Positions 1-8,839 are shown, counted from the stretch's first letter. The stretch is 64,000 nt of DNA from Clostridia bacterium (GCA_017549105.1 JAFYVN010000006.1:62001-126000), one strand, 5' to 3'. Notes: a model not told the origin generated them from the letters alone. Made by a program: numbers and translations.

Positions 1-2
1 GA

Positions 3-983
3 ATTCTGCTCTACCTCGATGAAATTCAGTATTTCAATAAAAAACAGCAACAGACTTTGCTTGAATATATCGAAAACGGTGCGATAACTCTCATTGCATC
101 AACAACCGAAAACCCCTATTTCTATGTATACAGCGCTATTCTCAGCCGATCAACCGTTTTTGAATTCAAGAGTGTCACTCCGTCGGAAGCCGAAAAAGCG
201 GTAAGACGTGCGTTTGACTTTATGTCGGAAGACAGAAACGAAGAATATATCATCGACGACGGTGTCTATTCTCATATTGCAACCGCAAGTGCGGGCGATG
301 TAAGAAAAGCACTCAACAGCGTTGAGCTATGCGTGCTTTCGGCAAACTATGATGACGGCAAAAAGCTCATCACTCTCGAAAACGCAAAATCGCTCACGCA
401 AAAAAGTGCGATGAGATATGATAAAGACGGCGACGAGCATTACGACATCATCTCCGCATTTCAGAAATCTATGAGAGGCTCTGATCCCGATGCGGCGGTA
501 CATTATCTTGCAAGGCTTCTTGAGGCGGGCGATATGCCTTCGGCTTGCAGAAGACTTATGGTATGTGCGTGCGAAGATGTGGGTCTTGCGTATCCGCAGA
601 TAATCCCCATCGTAAAAGCAGCAATTGATGCGGCACAGATGCTCGGTCTTCCCGAAGCAAGAATCCCCCTTGCAGATGCAGTTGTGCTTGTTGCAACAAG
701 CCCAAAATCCAACACAGCTTACGGTGCAATCAATGCCGCAATGGCTGATGTTACCGCAGGAAAAACGGGTCCCGTACCCCGTCAGCTTCAGAATATGCAC
801 TACGACGGTGAAGACAATCCCAATAAGGGACAGTTTTATAAATACGCTCACGATTATCCCGGTCATTGGGTTGACCAGCAATATCTCCCCGACGCAATCA
901 AACATAAAAAATATTATGAATTCGGTGACAATAAAAACGAGCAGGCAGCCCGTGAATATTGGTCAAGAATCAAAAAAAGATAA
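3..983 (+). CDS. rarA: RarA/MgsA-type AAA+ ATPase, 5' end cut off by window
   Basis: Replication-associated recombination factor of the RarA/MgsA/WRNIP1 family, a cytoplasmic AAA+ ATPase that acts at stalled replication forks. The reading frame is open from base 3, and the first visible residues are the Walker B region (YLDEIQYFN), followed by the sensor-1 segment TTENPYF and the family segment CEDVGLAYP near visible residue 185. The Walker A part, roughly the first 115 residues expected for the family, lies before the window. About 326 residues are visible and the C-terminal domain looks complete. An internal TTG at 57 could start translation but lies after Walker B and is not a real start. 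Family assignment is firm. Confidence 0.93.
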   Translation: MLLYLDEIQYFNKKQQQTLLEYIENGAITLIASTTENPYFYVYSAILSRSTVFEFKSVTPSEAEKAVRRAFDFMSEDRNEEYIIDDGVYSHIATASAGDVRKALNSVELCVLSANYDDGKKLITLENAKSLTQKSAMRYDKDGDEHYDIISAFQKSMRGSDPDAAVHYLARLLEAGDMPSACRRLMVCACEDVGLAYPQIIPIVKAAIDAAQMLGLPEARIPLADAVVLVATSPKSNTAYGAINAAMADVTAGKTGPVPRQLQNMHYDGEDNPNKGQFYKYAHDYPGHWVDQQYLPDAIKHKKYYEFGDNKNEQAAREYWSRIKKR

Positions 984-991
984 AAAATTAT

Positions 992-1022
992 CGGATGCAC
1001 TTCACTGCGCATCCGGTTTTTT
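992..1022 (+). terminator. Intrinsic terminator after rarA
   Basis: Stem CGGATGC (992-998) pairs with GCATCCG (1009-1015), followed by a run of T residues (1017-1022). It overlaps the last codons of the convergent transporter gene. Confidence 0.75.
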
Positions 1023-1910
1023 GTTGAATAATGAAATAATGAGTACCGTAGAAATTATCATAACAAAACCGATTATATCCGCACCCGAAAATTCAGTGCC
1101 AAGCCAGACAGCCGAAATAACCGTTGCCGCAACGGGCTCAATGCTCGAAATTATGCTTGCTTTTGTTGCACCGATAAGGTGTATTCCTTCAAGATAAAAA
1201 GTGTAGGCAAGCACTGTTCCGAAAACAACTATTCCCGAAACCGCACCGACAAGCGGAAAACTGATAACGGGCATTATCTCCCAAGGTCTGAAAATAAAGA
1301 AAATTACAATTCCGCCTATCAGCATCCCCCAACCGAGCACCGTCGGTGCATCCGAAATCTTAAGAAGCTTACCGGGAATAAGTGAATAGCAAACGAGAAA
1401 CACTGCCGCAAGAAGTCCCCACACAAGTGCAGTAGGAGTGACTGAAAAAGTGCTGAAATTACCGCCCGTTGCAATTAAAAATGTTCCGCCAATGGCAAGA
1501 ACGATAGCAAAAATCTCTGTTAAAGCAGGGATTTTTTTGTTTTTCAGACACATAAAAACAAGTATCATCGCAGGCGAAAGATACTGCAGAACAGTTGCCG
1601 TACCTGCGTTTGAATGCTCTATAGCAGTGAAATATGCATACTGACACATAATCAGACCAAAAGCCGTGAATGCCGCCATTCTTATACAGTTGCTTTTGCC
1701 CTGCCACACATCAAGAATTTTCTTTTTGTTTTTGAATGCACAGAAGGTCAGAAGAATTATTCCTGTCAGAATCATTCTTATCGGCACAAGCCACTTTGAA
1801 CTGACGTTATGGTATGTAAATAAATACTGACCGCATGAACCCGAAAATCCCCAGAAAATTCCGCCCATGAGCGATAGAATTATACCAAGTGCGGTTTTTG
1901 ACTTTTTCAT
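1002..1910 (-). CDS. EamA/DMT-superfamily transporter
   Basis: Inner-membrane drug/metabolite-type transporter of the EamA (RhaT/DMT) family, about 302 residues with roughly ten hydrophobic segments in two EamA repeats. The first repeat begins near residue 10 with GGIFWGFSG and the second near residue 155. Substrate cannot be told from sequence. The frame is open further upstream (to 2009), but the start at 1910 (MKKSKTALG) is preceded by AAGGTGAT at the right distance and matches the usual short cytoplasmic N-terminus, so the longer form is rejected. The gene converges on rarA and shares the terminator region. It stands alone, with a 309-bp regulatory region for ctsR behind it. Confidence 0.85.
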   Translation of the reverse strand: MKKSKTALGIILSLMGGIFWGFSGSCGQYLFTYHNVSSKWLVPIRMILTGIILLTFCAFKNKKKILDVWQGKSNCIRMAAFTAFGLIMCQYAYFTAIEHSNAGTATVLQYLSPAMILVFMCLKNKKIPALTEIFAIVLAIGGTFLIATGGNFSTFSVTPTALVWGLLAAVFLVCYSLIPGKLLKISDAPTVLGWGMLIGGIVIFFIFRPWEIMPVISFPLVGAVSGIVVFGTVLAYTFYLEGIHLIGATKASIISSIEPVAATVISAVWLGTEFSGADIIGFVMIISTVLIISLFNKKPDAQ

Positions 1911-2116
1911 TTTTATCACCTTGCGAATGATAACATAAATATTGGTCAAATGCAACCGTAATCGGCATAAGAAATGTTGTTTCGGTCTATAATTTTTATG
2001 ATAAAGCAAGAAAACAGAACACTCTGTTTCTTAGATCCAAACTAAAAATCAATGAAAATCGAAGAAAAAGAGAGAAAATCAAAGATAAATCCGAATTTCG
2101 AAATATAAAGCTTGTT

Positions 2117-2148
2117 TTTGACCTTTTCTGACTTTTGACCTTTTGACC
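2117..2148 (+). promoter_or_regulatory. Upstream CtsR-type heptads overlapping the -35 box
   Basis: Three TTTGACC heptads lie at 2117-2123, 2134-2140 and 2142-2148, and a degenerate TCTGACT at 2127-2133 sits exactly 10 bp from the first. On the opposite strand 2117-2133 reads AGTCAGA-AAA-GGTCAAA, one mismatch from the known CtsR box. The second heptad contains the -35 hexamer of the ctsR promoter. Confidence 0.7.
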
Positions 2149-2163
2149 TTCGAGAGATATAAT
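2135..2163 (+). promoter_or_regulatory. ctsR operon promoter
   Basis: TTGACC (2135-2140), a 17-bp spacer and TATAAT (2158-2163). The -35 hexamer lies inside a CtsR heptad and the start region inside the next CtsR box, so repressor binding would block polymerase. This explains most of the 309-bp gap between the EamA gene and ctsR. Confidence 0.8.
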
Positions 2164-2171
2164 GAAGCCAA

Positions 2172-2188
2172 GGTCAAAGAAAGTCAAA
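2172..2188 (+). promoter_or_regulatory. CtsR operator (perfect box)
   Basis: GGTCAAA-GAA-AGTCAAA matches the published CtsR consensus (A/G)GTCAAANAN(A/G)GTCAAA exactly. A further GTCAAA follows at 2189-2194. It begins 8 bp after the -10 box, covering the likely transcription start. Confidence 0.88.
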
Positions 2189-2219
2189 GTCAAATTCCAA
2201 ACAAAAAAGGACTGATGAT

Positions 2220-2678
2220 ATGAGTCTCAGCAACGACATTACAAGAATGCTTCTTAAAATGCTTGAAAGTGACGGCACAACAGAAATCCAGCGCAATGAG
2301 TTTGCTCAGAGTATCGGATGCGTGCCGAGTCAGATTAACTATGTTATCTCTTCCCGTTTTACACCTGAGCAAGGATATATTGTAGAAAGCCGAAGAGGCG
2401 GCGGAGGCTACATCAAAATCACCCGTGTCAAGCTTGACCGACCGTCGCTTATAATGCATACGGTCAACTGCATCGGAGAAACGCTTGACTATGCAACGTG
2501 TCACGCAAATGCGGTAAATCTTCTGCACAACGGTGCAATCGATCAGAAAACGGCAAAGCTTCTGCTTGCCGCTACAGGTGAAAAATCTCTTAATGCTCTG
2601 CCCCCTGCCGTTAAAGACAGAATTAGAGCATCAATATTCAAACAAATGCTTATCACAATAGAAGGAAGGAATGATTGA
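2220..2678 (+). CDS. ctsR: CtsR, heat-shock repressor of clp genes
   Basis: Dimeric winged-helix repressor of class III heat-shock genes. The protein is 152 residues, the usual length. The N-terminal helix-turn-helix spans about residues 22-45, followed by the glycine-rich wing ESRRGGGGY at 56-64, which enters the DNA minor groove and contains arginines known in Bacillus/Geobacillus to be targets or sensors of McsB action. The C-terminal dimer domain follows. AAAAGGA precedes the ATG. First gene of ctsR-mcsA-mcsB-clpC, and it should autoregulate through the boxes at 2117-2194. Confidence 0.97.
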   Translation: MSLSNDITRMLLKMLESDGTTEIQRNEFAQSIGCVPSQINYVISSRFTPEQGYIVESRRGGGGYIKITRVKLDRPSLIMHTVNCIGETLDYATCHANAVNLLHNGAIDQKTAKLLLAATGEKSLNALPPAVKDRIRASIFKQMLITIEGRND

Positions 2679-2680
2679 TT

Positions 2681-3193
2681 ATGTTATGTCAGAATTGCGG
2701 AAAGAACGAAGCAACAACCCACATCAAACAGATTATTAACGGCGATATGGCAGAAAGCCACCTCTGCTCCGACTGCGCATCCCATCTCGGTTATTCCGAT
2801 ATGTTTTCAGGATTCGGACTGAATCTCTCGGAGCTTTTCGGAGGATTTCTCGGTGATATGATGCCGTCAATCGCATCGGGTAACTCGCCAAGATGCCCCA
2901 AATGCGGAACCTCGTTTGACGAAATCGCACGTGACGGCAGAGTCGGATGCGCCGACTGTTACAGAACATTTTATGACAAACTTCTGCCCTCAATTCAGAG
3001 AATTCACGGCAAGATAAAGCATAGCGGAAAGACAGTTTCCGCTGCACCCGATCAACCGAAGATTGAAACGAAAGAAGAAAAAATCGCAAAACTCAAATCG
3101 GCGATGAATGATGCGGTTGCAAAGCAGAATTTTGAAGATGCCGCAAAAATCAGAGATGAAATCAAGGCTCTTGAAGGAGGCGAAAACAAATGA
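2681..3193 (+). CDS. mcsA: McsA, activator of the McsB arginine kinase
   Basis: Zinc-binding activator of McsB, about 170 residues. Four CxxC pairs are visible: C3/C6 and C29/C32 in the first finger, C72/C75 and C90/C93 in the second. A UVR (UvrB/C-like) helical hairpin occupies residues about 133-165 and usually mediates contact with partner proteins. I chose ATG 2681 (MLCQNC, as in the family) with GAAGGAAGGA ten bases upstream. A TTG at 2675 would add only two residues and overlap ctsR. The gene follows ctsR by two bases and overlaps mcsB by four (ATGA), so translation is probably coupled. Confidence 0.95.
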   Translation: MLCQNCGKNEATTHIKQIINGDMAESHLCSDCASHLGYSDMFSGFGLNLSELFGGFLGDMMPSIASGNSPRCPKCGTSFDEIARDGRVGCADCYRTFYDKLLPSIQRIHGKIKHSGKTVSAAPDQPKIETKEEKIAKLKSAMNDAVAKQNFEDAAKIRDEIKALEGGENK

Positions 3194-4197
3194 GTAAATG
3201 GTATATAGACAAGGGTGATCAGGGCGACATCGTGCTCAGCACACGCATACGTCTTGCCCGAAATCTTGATGAATTTCCGTTTCCTGCAAAGCTTGATATT
3301 GCAGGAAAGAACAAGGTGAACGAACTCATAAAGGGTATACTTTTTGAAAACGACAGAAAAGATTTCAGCTACATCGAAATGAAAGATCTTTCAAGAATCC
3401 AGGCGGTTTCGCTTGCTGAAAGACACCTTATCAGTCCCGAGTTTGCCGCAAAAAAAGATGGCAGTGCACTTGTTCTTTCAGCGGATGAAAGTGTCGGAAT
3501 TATGCTCTGCGAAGAGGACCATATCAGACTTCAGGTTATGAAAGCCGGTCTTGCTCTTGAGGAAGCATATGATATCGCCGACAAGCTCGACAGTATGCTC
3601 GATGCAAAGCTGAAATATGCATTTGACGAAAGAATCGGCTATCTCACTCAGTGCCCGACCAATCTCGGCACGGCAATGCGCGCATCGGTTATGCTTCACC
3701 TCCCAGCACTTACGAGATGCGGTCAGATGAACAGACTTGCCAACACCGTTTCAAAGCTCGGACTTACCATAAGAGGTGCGTACGGTGAAGGTTCACAGCC
3801 GAAGGGCGATATTTATCAGATTAGCAATCAGATTACCCTCGGAATAACCGAAGAAACCGCAATCGCAAATCTCAAATCCATCGTGCTTCAGCTTGTTGCT
3901 CAGGAAAGAGCTGCAGCTGCTGAAATAATTAAAAACCCCGTCGAAGAGGACAAGATTTTCCGTGCACTGGGCGTACTTGGTAACGCCCGTTTGCTCAGCA
4001 CAGATGAATTTATGGAACTGATTTCGGTTGTCAGACTCGGTGCCGCAAGAGGTCTTGTGGACATTCCGATTGAAAAAATCAACGAACTGATAGTCAGTAT
4101 GCAACCCGCAACAATAAGCGCGGCAAATGCTGATGCATCAACAGCCTCGGCAAGAGATGTTATCAGAGCAAAAACGGTGCGTGAATCTCTGATATAA
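3190..4197 (+). CDS. mcsB: McsB, protein-arginine kinase
   Basis: ATP:guanido phosphotransferase-fold kinase that phosphorylates arginines on damaged proteins and on CtsR, marking substrates for ClpCP. The protein is 335 residues. STRIRLARN near residues 17-25 is part of the nucleotide site, and C155 in YLTQCPTNLGT is the conserved active-site cysteine. Near the C-terminus RDVIRA (322-327) is the RDXXRA motif known to bind phospho-arginine allosterically, so regulation by pArg is likely kept. It overlaps mcsA by four bases and lies 47 bp before clpC. Confidence 0.96.
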   Translation: MSKWYIDKGDQGDIVLSTRIRLARNLDEFPFPAKLDIAGKNKVNELIKGILFENDRKDFSYIEMKDLSRIQAVSLAERHLISPEFAAKKDGSALVLSADESVGIMLCEEDHIRLQVMKAGLALEEAYDIADKLDSMLDAKLKYAFDERIGYLTQCPTNLGTAMRASVMLHLPALTRCGQMNRLANTVSKLGLTIRGAYGEGSQPKGDIYQISNQITLGITEETAIANLKSIVLQLVAQERAAAAEIIKNPVEEDKIFRALGVLGNARLLSTDEFMELISVVRLGAARGLVDIPIEKINELIVSMQPATISAANADASTASARDVIRAKTVRESLI

Positions 4198-4244
4198 TCA
4201 GTATCACATTCCATTCACGAAGTGAACTTATAGGGGGATAAATT

Positions 4245-6686
4245 ATGTACAGATTTACGGGCTTTACTCAGAAAGCCAACGACGCACTCAACAGTGCAAT
4301 CACTTCGGCAGAAAATCTCGGTCATACCTACGTTGGCAGCGAGCATATACTGCTCGGTCTGCTTGCGGAAAGCGGAGGTATGGCACACACGGCACTTACA
4401 GCGAGAAAAGTCTCGTTCAGCGAAGTGGAAACAATTCTTAAGAGCAGTATCGGCATCGGTTCTCCGACGGTACTTTCGCCCAACGATTTTACACCGAGGG
4501 CAAAAAATATCATTGACACAGCGATTCTTCAGGGCAGAAGTATGGGGCATTCCTACATCGGTACAGAGCATTTGCTGATGGGTATTATCCGTGAAGGCAG
4601 CGGAGCCGCAACAGAAATTTTCACCCGTCTCGGTGTTCAGCCTCAGGATTTGCTCACCGATCTTACCAATGCGCTTGGCAGCAACGGACATCCGTCCGCA
4701 TCAAAAAAGGATTCTAAAGAAAAATCGGACACTCCGACTCTCAGCCAGTTTGGCAGAGACCTGACTCTTCTTGCTATGCAGGGCAGAATTGACCCCGTCA
4801 TCGGCAGACAGAACGAGATTGAGAGGGTAATACAGATTCTGAGCAGACGAACCAAAAACAATCCTTGTCTCATCGGTGAACCCGGTGTCGGCAAAACAGC
4901 AATCGCCGAAGGTCTTGCGCTCAAAATCGCAACGGGCGAAGTACCAGAATTGCTCCGCAGCAAAAGAATAATCACGCTCGACCTTACAGGTATGGTTGCC
5001 GGCACGAAATACAGAGGAGACTTTGAAGAAAGAATACGCAATGCCATTGAAGAGGTCAGGAAAGCAGGCGATATAATTCTTTTTATCGACGAGGTTCACA
5101 CACTTATCGGCACAGGCTCTGCAGAAGGAGCTGTGGATGCGGCAAACATTCTCAAGCCGTCTCTTGCGAGAGGCGAACTTCAGGTTATCGGAGCAACAAC
5201 GCTCGAAGAATACCGCAAGCACATCGAAAAAGATGCCGCTCTTGAAAGAAGATTCCAGCCCGTTACAGTCGGCGAACCTTCCGAAGAAGAAGCGATTGAA
5301 ATTCTCAGAGGTATCCGCGACAAATACGAAGCACATCACAAAGTAAAAATAACCGACAATGCAATTATTGCTTCGGTCAAAATGTCTTCGAGGTATATCG
5401 GTGACAGATATTTGCCCGACAAGGCGATTGACCTTGTTGACGAAGCGGCATCAAGAGTCAGACTCAAAGCATTTACAGCTCCGCCTGACCTCAAGGCTCT
5501 TGAAAACAAGCTCAAATCCCTCGGTGAAGAGATGGAATCCGCTGTCAACTCACAGGATTTCGAACGTGCAGCTCAGATACGTGACGAAAAAAACAAGGTT
5601 GCATCCGAACTTGAAAGCGAACGTCAGCAATGGAAAGAAAAGAGCAGCCGCTCAACGGGTGAAGTCGGTGAGCAGGAAATTGCCGCAATCGTTTCGCAAT
5701 GGACGGGGATACCTGTTGTTCAGCTCACGCAGGAAGAAAGTCAACGGCTTCTTCATATGGAAGAAGAGCTTCACGGCAGAATAGTAGGTCAGAACGAAGC
5801 AGTCAGTGCCGTTGCAAGAGCAATCAGACGAGGCAGAGCAGGTCTCAAAGACCCCAAAAGACCCACGGGTTCATTCATTTTCCTAGGTCCAACAGGTGTC
5901 GGCAAAACTGAGCTTTGCAAAACACTTGCAACCTCAATGTTCGGCGATGAAAACGCTATGATAAGGCTCGATATGTCCGAATATATGGAAAAGCACACGG
6001 TTTCAAGACTTGTCGGCTCTCCTCCGGGTTATGTAGGCTACGAAGAAGGCGGTCAGCTCACCGAAAAAGTACGCCGCAAACCTTATTCCGTTGTTCTTTT
6101 TGACGAAATCGAAAAAGCACATCCCGATGTTTTTAATATGCTTCTTCAGATTCTTGAAGACGGTATTCTTACAGATTCGCAGGGCAGAAAAGTTGACTTT
6201 AAAAACTGCATCATCATTATGACATCGAACGTCGGTGCAAAAATGATTGCGCAAAGCGGTGCCGGCACACTCGGTTTTGCTCCGCAGAGCAACGAAACCG
6301 CTGACGAAAAGAAAATACGCGATGCAGTTATGGGCGAACTGAAAAATGTTTTCAGACCCGAATTCCTCAACAGAGTTGACGATATCATCGTTTTCCACCA
6401 GCTCGGTAAAGATGATATCAACGAGATTGCCAAAAGAATGCTCTCTGTTCTTTCAAAAAGAGTGCGTGAACTCGGCATAGAGCTTGAATTCTCATCCGAA
6501 GCTGTGGAGGCAATCGGCAAAGCAGGTTTCGACCCCGTTTACGGCGCCCGTCCGCTGAGAAGAGCCATTCAGCAGCAGATTGAAGATAAGCTTTCCGAGG
6601 ATATGCTCGAAGGCAAACTCGAAACGGGCAAAAATTACATCTGCGGATATGCGGATGATAAATTCACATTTGAAGAAAAACAGTAA
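4245..6686 (+). CDS. clpC: ClpC, AAA+ unfoldase of the ClpCP protease
   Basis: Hsp100 chaperone ATPase, 813 residues, the normal size for ClpC. Two N-terminal Clp repeats cover residues about 1-145. NBD1 has Walker A GEPGVGKTA near residue 207, the middle domain carries a UVR motif near 425-460, and NBD2 has Walker A GPTGVGKTE near 546. Arginine fingers and the C-terminal D2-small domain are present. It feeds phospho-arginine-tagged proteins to ClpP, which is not in this window. A GGGGG ribosome site precedes the ATG. Last gene of the CtsR operon, closed by the hairpin at 6690. Confidence 0.97.
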   Translation: MYRFTGFTQKANDALNSAITSAENLGHTYVGSEHILLGLLAESGGMAHTALTARKVSFSEVETILKSSIGIGSPTVLSPNDFTPRAKNIIDTAILQGRSMGHSYIGTEHLLMGIIREGSGAATEIFTRLGVQPQDLLTDLTNALGSNGHPSASKKDSKEKSDTPTLSQFGRDLTLLAMQGRIDPVIGRQNEIERVIQILSRRTKNNPCLIGEPGVGKTAIAEGLALKIATGEVPELLRSKRIITLDLTGMVAGTKYRGDFEERIRNAIEEVRKAGDIILFIDEVHTLIGTGSAEGAVDAANILKPSLARGELQVIGATTLEEYRKHIEKDAALERRFQPVTVGEPSEEEAIEILRGIRDKYEAHHKVKITDNAIIASVKMSSRYIGDRYLPDKAIDLVDEAASRVRLKAFTAPPDLKALENKLKSLGEEMESAVNSQDFERAAQIRDEKNKVASELESERQQWKEKSSRSTGEVGEQEIAAIVSQWTGIPVVQLTQEESQRLLHMEEELHGRIVGQNEAVSAVARAIRRGRAGLKDPKRPTGSFIFLGPTGVGKTELCKTLATSMFGDENAMIRLDMSEYMEKHTVSRLVGSPPGYVGYEEGGQLTEKVRRKPYSVVLFDEIEKAHPDVFNMLLQILEDGILTDSQGRKVDFKNCIIIMTSNVGAKMIAQSGAGTLGFAPQSNETADEKKIRDAVMGELKNVFRPEFLNRVDDIIVFHQLGKDDINEIAKRMLSVLSKRVRELGIELEFSSEAVEAIGKAGFDPVYGARPLRRAIQQQIEDKLSEDMLEGKLETGKNYICGYADDKFTFEEKQ

Positions 6687-6689
6687 GCA

Positions 6690-6722
6690 AGGTCGGTTCC
6701 GTTTTTGGAGCCGACCTCTTTT
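6690..6722 (+). terminator. Terminator of the ctsR-clpC operon
   Basis: AGGTCGG (6690-6696) pairs with CCGACCT (6711-6717), extended inside by TCC/GGA, then CTTTT. The downstream gene at 6828 has its own AT-rich leader. Confidence 0.8.
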
Positions 6723-6827
6723 GAATAATTATATAAATTAATATAATTTTAACATATAAGTATTGTAATTTTTACAAAAATCTGTCATAATGCAGATACA
6801 AACATAATTTTACGGAGGATAAAACCT

Positions 6828-7415
6828 ATGAAAAAAGCCATAATCGCAGTAGTTGCAGTAATCGTAGTTGCCGCAATAGCAATCGGCGGATATTTTATTT
6901 TCAAACCCGAAGAAAAGACCACCGAAGAAATCACTCTCACAGCAATCAAGGATGATTTTGTTCTCAACGATAATCTTCTTGTTGCTCTCGTCAAAAACCC
7001 CGACAGATATCAGGCGGCTCTTGCTAACGAATACGGCATGGGTGAATCAAAAGCAATCGAATTCTATCAGGCTCCCGAAAACTGGCTTGCATTTGAACAG
7101 ATTATCGAAATAACCAACAACAGCACAGAAAGTATCACCGTTTACGGCTTTGAAGTTGAAAACAACGGCAAAAACGGTATTTATGTCAACACCCGTATCG
7201 GCGGTGAGCTTGGAATTTCTCCCGCAGGCACAGGTCCTGCTTCATTCAGCGTTCTTTTTGAAAACGGTGACCTTTCAACAGATGAAGCAAAGGCTCTTAT
7301 CGATGAGCTCAACATCAAAGTTGTTTACACAAAAACACCCGCTGAATATGACGACGGAAGCGAAAGTGTTGAAGAAACAAAAACCGCTGCAATCGAAAAA
7401 TCTGACGTTATCTGA
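6828..7415 (+). CDS. Membrane-anchored protein of unknown function
   Basis: I do not recognise a named family. The 195-residue product has a lysine start and one long hydrophobic stretch (residues about 4-25, AIIAVVAVIVVAAIAIGGY), best read as an uncleaved N-terminal anchor or signal peptide with the rest outside the cell. No lipobox cysteine is present. The remainder is acidic and looks like a compact beta-rich domain (EITNNSTESITVYGFEVENN), a pattern seen in extracellular immunoglobulin-like or DUF4352-like domains, but this is only a resemblance. ACGGAGGA lies before the ATG. The gene is followed 15 bp later by pth. Confidence 0.75.
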   Translation: MKKAIIAVVAVIVVAAIAIGGYFIFKPEEKTTEEITLTAIKDDFVLNDNLLVALVKNPDRYQAALANEYGMGESKAIEFYQAPENWLAFEQIIEITNNSTESITVYGFEVENNGKNGIYVNTRIGGELGISPAGTGPASFSVLFENGDLSTDEAKALIDELNIKVVYTKTPAEYDDGSESVEETKTAAIEKSDVI

Positions 7416-7430
7416 TCAAGGAATATAAAC

Positions 7431-8036
7431 ATGAGTTTTTTTAAGCGTAACACTACACCCTCCGGTCCTCCCGAATATCTTATCGTGGGGCTCGGCAATC
7501 CCGGCAGACAGTATGAACTGACACGCCACAATGCAGGCTTTCTTTTTGCAGATTTGCTTGCAGACAAAAACAGCGCCAATATAAACAAAATCCAATTTAA
7601 AGCAGTGACCGCCTCAGTTGACGTGGGCGGTCACAAGTGCTTGCTTATAAAACCGCAGACCTTTATGAATAACAGCGGTGAGTCGGTAAAGCAAGCGGCA
7701 TCATTCTACAAAATACCACCCGAAAGAATTATCGTTGTTTTCGACGACATTTCTCTTCCCTGCGGCAAGCTTCGCATAAGACGCAAAGGCAGTGCAGGCG
7801 GTCACAACGGAATCAAGAGTATTATTTATCATCTGAATTCCGATAATTTCCCGAGAATCAAGCTCGGAGTAGGTGAAAAGCCTCACCCCGATTATGACCT
7901 TGCAGACTGGGTTCTCTCAAATTTCAAAAAAGACGAAATACCCGCACTGCGAGAAGCGGCAGAAAAAGCCTGCGATGCAGTTGAGCTTATCGTAAACGGC
8001 AACACCGATAAAGCGATGAGTAACTTCAACAGCTGA
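7431..8036 (+). CDS. pth: Peptidyl-tRNA hydrolase
   Basis: Pth releases peptides from prematurely dropped peptidyl-tRNA in the cytoplasm. The protein is 201 residues. The nucleotide-like loop VGLGNPGRQYE begins near residue 19, the catalytic histidine is H33 in TRHNAGF, and the conserved segments FMNNSGES and GHNGIKS follow in family order. The N-terminal 15 residues extend slightly beyond the usual start but have no alternative ATG closer in. It ends directly against the convergent 61-residue gene (stop 8036, next stop codon at 8037). Confidence 0.95.
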   Translation: MSFFKRNTTPSGPPEYLIVGLGNPGRQYELTRHNAGFLFADLLADKNSANINKIQFKAVTASVDVGGHKCLLIKPQTFMNNSGESVKQAASFYKIPPERIIVVFDDISLPCGKLRIRRKGSAGGHNGIKSIIYHLNSDNFPRIKLGVGEKPHPDYDLADWVLSNFKKDEIPALREAAEKACDAVELIVNGNTDKAMSNFNS

Positions 8037-8222
8037 TTATTTCATCATACCGTTAAGAACACTCTCCATACTTTTCATACACTTGACTGCGTTCTTTCGG
8101 CACGCTCTTTTGCTGCTCTTCGACATCATCTTTGAGCCGGCAACAACAGCCATGGTGCCAACCGCAAGACCGATACCCATGCCCTTGGCTATTGCCATAT
8201 TTTTTGAAGATGAAAGCATCAT
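8037..8222 (-). CDS. Small glycine-rich cationic membrane protein
   Basis: A 61-residue protein with a central Gly/Ala-rich hydrophobic segment (GMGIGLAVGTMAVVAGSKMM, residues 14-33) followed by a basic, amphipathic tail rich in lysine. Similar short YtxH-like proteins of unknown role are common in clostridia, as I recall. The case for a real gene is the GGAGGG site seven bases before the ATG and its own intergenic leader. Its last codon abuts the end of pth on the other strand, so the two messages would be complementary only in their untranslated ends. Confidence 0.7.
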   Translation of the reverse strand: MMLSSSKNMAIAKGMGIGLAVGTMAVVAGSKMMSKSSKRACRKNAVKCMKSMESVLNGMMK

Positions 8223-8302
8223 TCAAATCCCTCCAATCATTGTTTCTTACAGTTATTTTAACCTTTGTGAGGAAATAAAAACATTTTTAAGGAAGTTATA
8301 TA

Positions 8303-8812
8303 ATGTCAGTTCTCAACATTGTTCTGGTCGAGCCTCAGATTCCCCAGAACACAGGCAACATTGCAAGAACCTGCGCCGCAACCGGAGCAAGACTTCACCT
8401 TGTTGAACCGATGGGTTTCAAGGTTGACAATGCAAAACTCAAAAGAGCAGGTCTTGACTATTGGCATCTTCTCGATATCACATACTACAGCAGCCTCGAC
8501 GATTTTTTTGATAAAAACAAAGACGGCAATTTTTTCTATTTTTCAACGAAAGCAACCAAAATTTATTCAGAGGTTGAATATCCCGACAATTGCTATCTCG
8601 TTTTCGGAAAAGAAACTGCGGGACTTCCCGAAGAACTGCTTTTTGAAAATAAAGAAAGCTGTGTCCGTCTGCCGATGATTAACGACAGCTCGGCAAGAAG
8701 TCTCAACCTTTCAAACTCGGTTGCAATCGGTGCGTACGAAGTTCTCAGGCAGTGGAAATTTCCCGAGCTTCTGACCAAAGGAAAGCTCACCAAATTCGAC
8801 TGGTCGGAATAA
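8303..8812 (+). CDS. trmL: tRNA (cytidine/uridine-34-2'-O)-methyltransferase TrmL
   Basis: SPOUT-class methyltransferase (YibK/CspR/TrmL) that methylates the wobble ribose of tRNA-Leu isoacceptors. At 169 residues it has the minimal family size. The N-terminal EPQIPQNTGNIARTC (residues 10-24), the knot segment LVFGKETAGLP near 104-114 and the C-terminal SLNLSNSVAIGAYE near 133-146 together form the S-adenosylmethionine-binding trefoil knot. AAGGAAG precedes the ATG. It is followed 27 bp later by the ceramidase-like gene and may share its transcript. Confidence 0.94.
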   Translation: MSVLNIVLVEPQIPQNTGNIARTCAATGARLHLVEPMGFKVDNAKLKRAGLDYWHLLDITYYSSLDDFFDKNKDGNFFYFSTKATKIYSEVEYPDNCYLVFGKETAGLPEELLFENKESCVRLPMINDSSARSLNLSNSVAIGAYEVLRQWKFPELLTKGKLTKFDWSE

Positions 8813-8839
8813 AATCCGAAACCAAGGAGGAAGTTAAAA

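Noticed and set aside
1996..2193. 65-residue minus-strand frame in the ctsR leader
   Set aside because: Low-complexity, no ribosome site, and it covers the CtsR operators and promoter.
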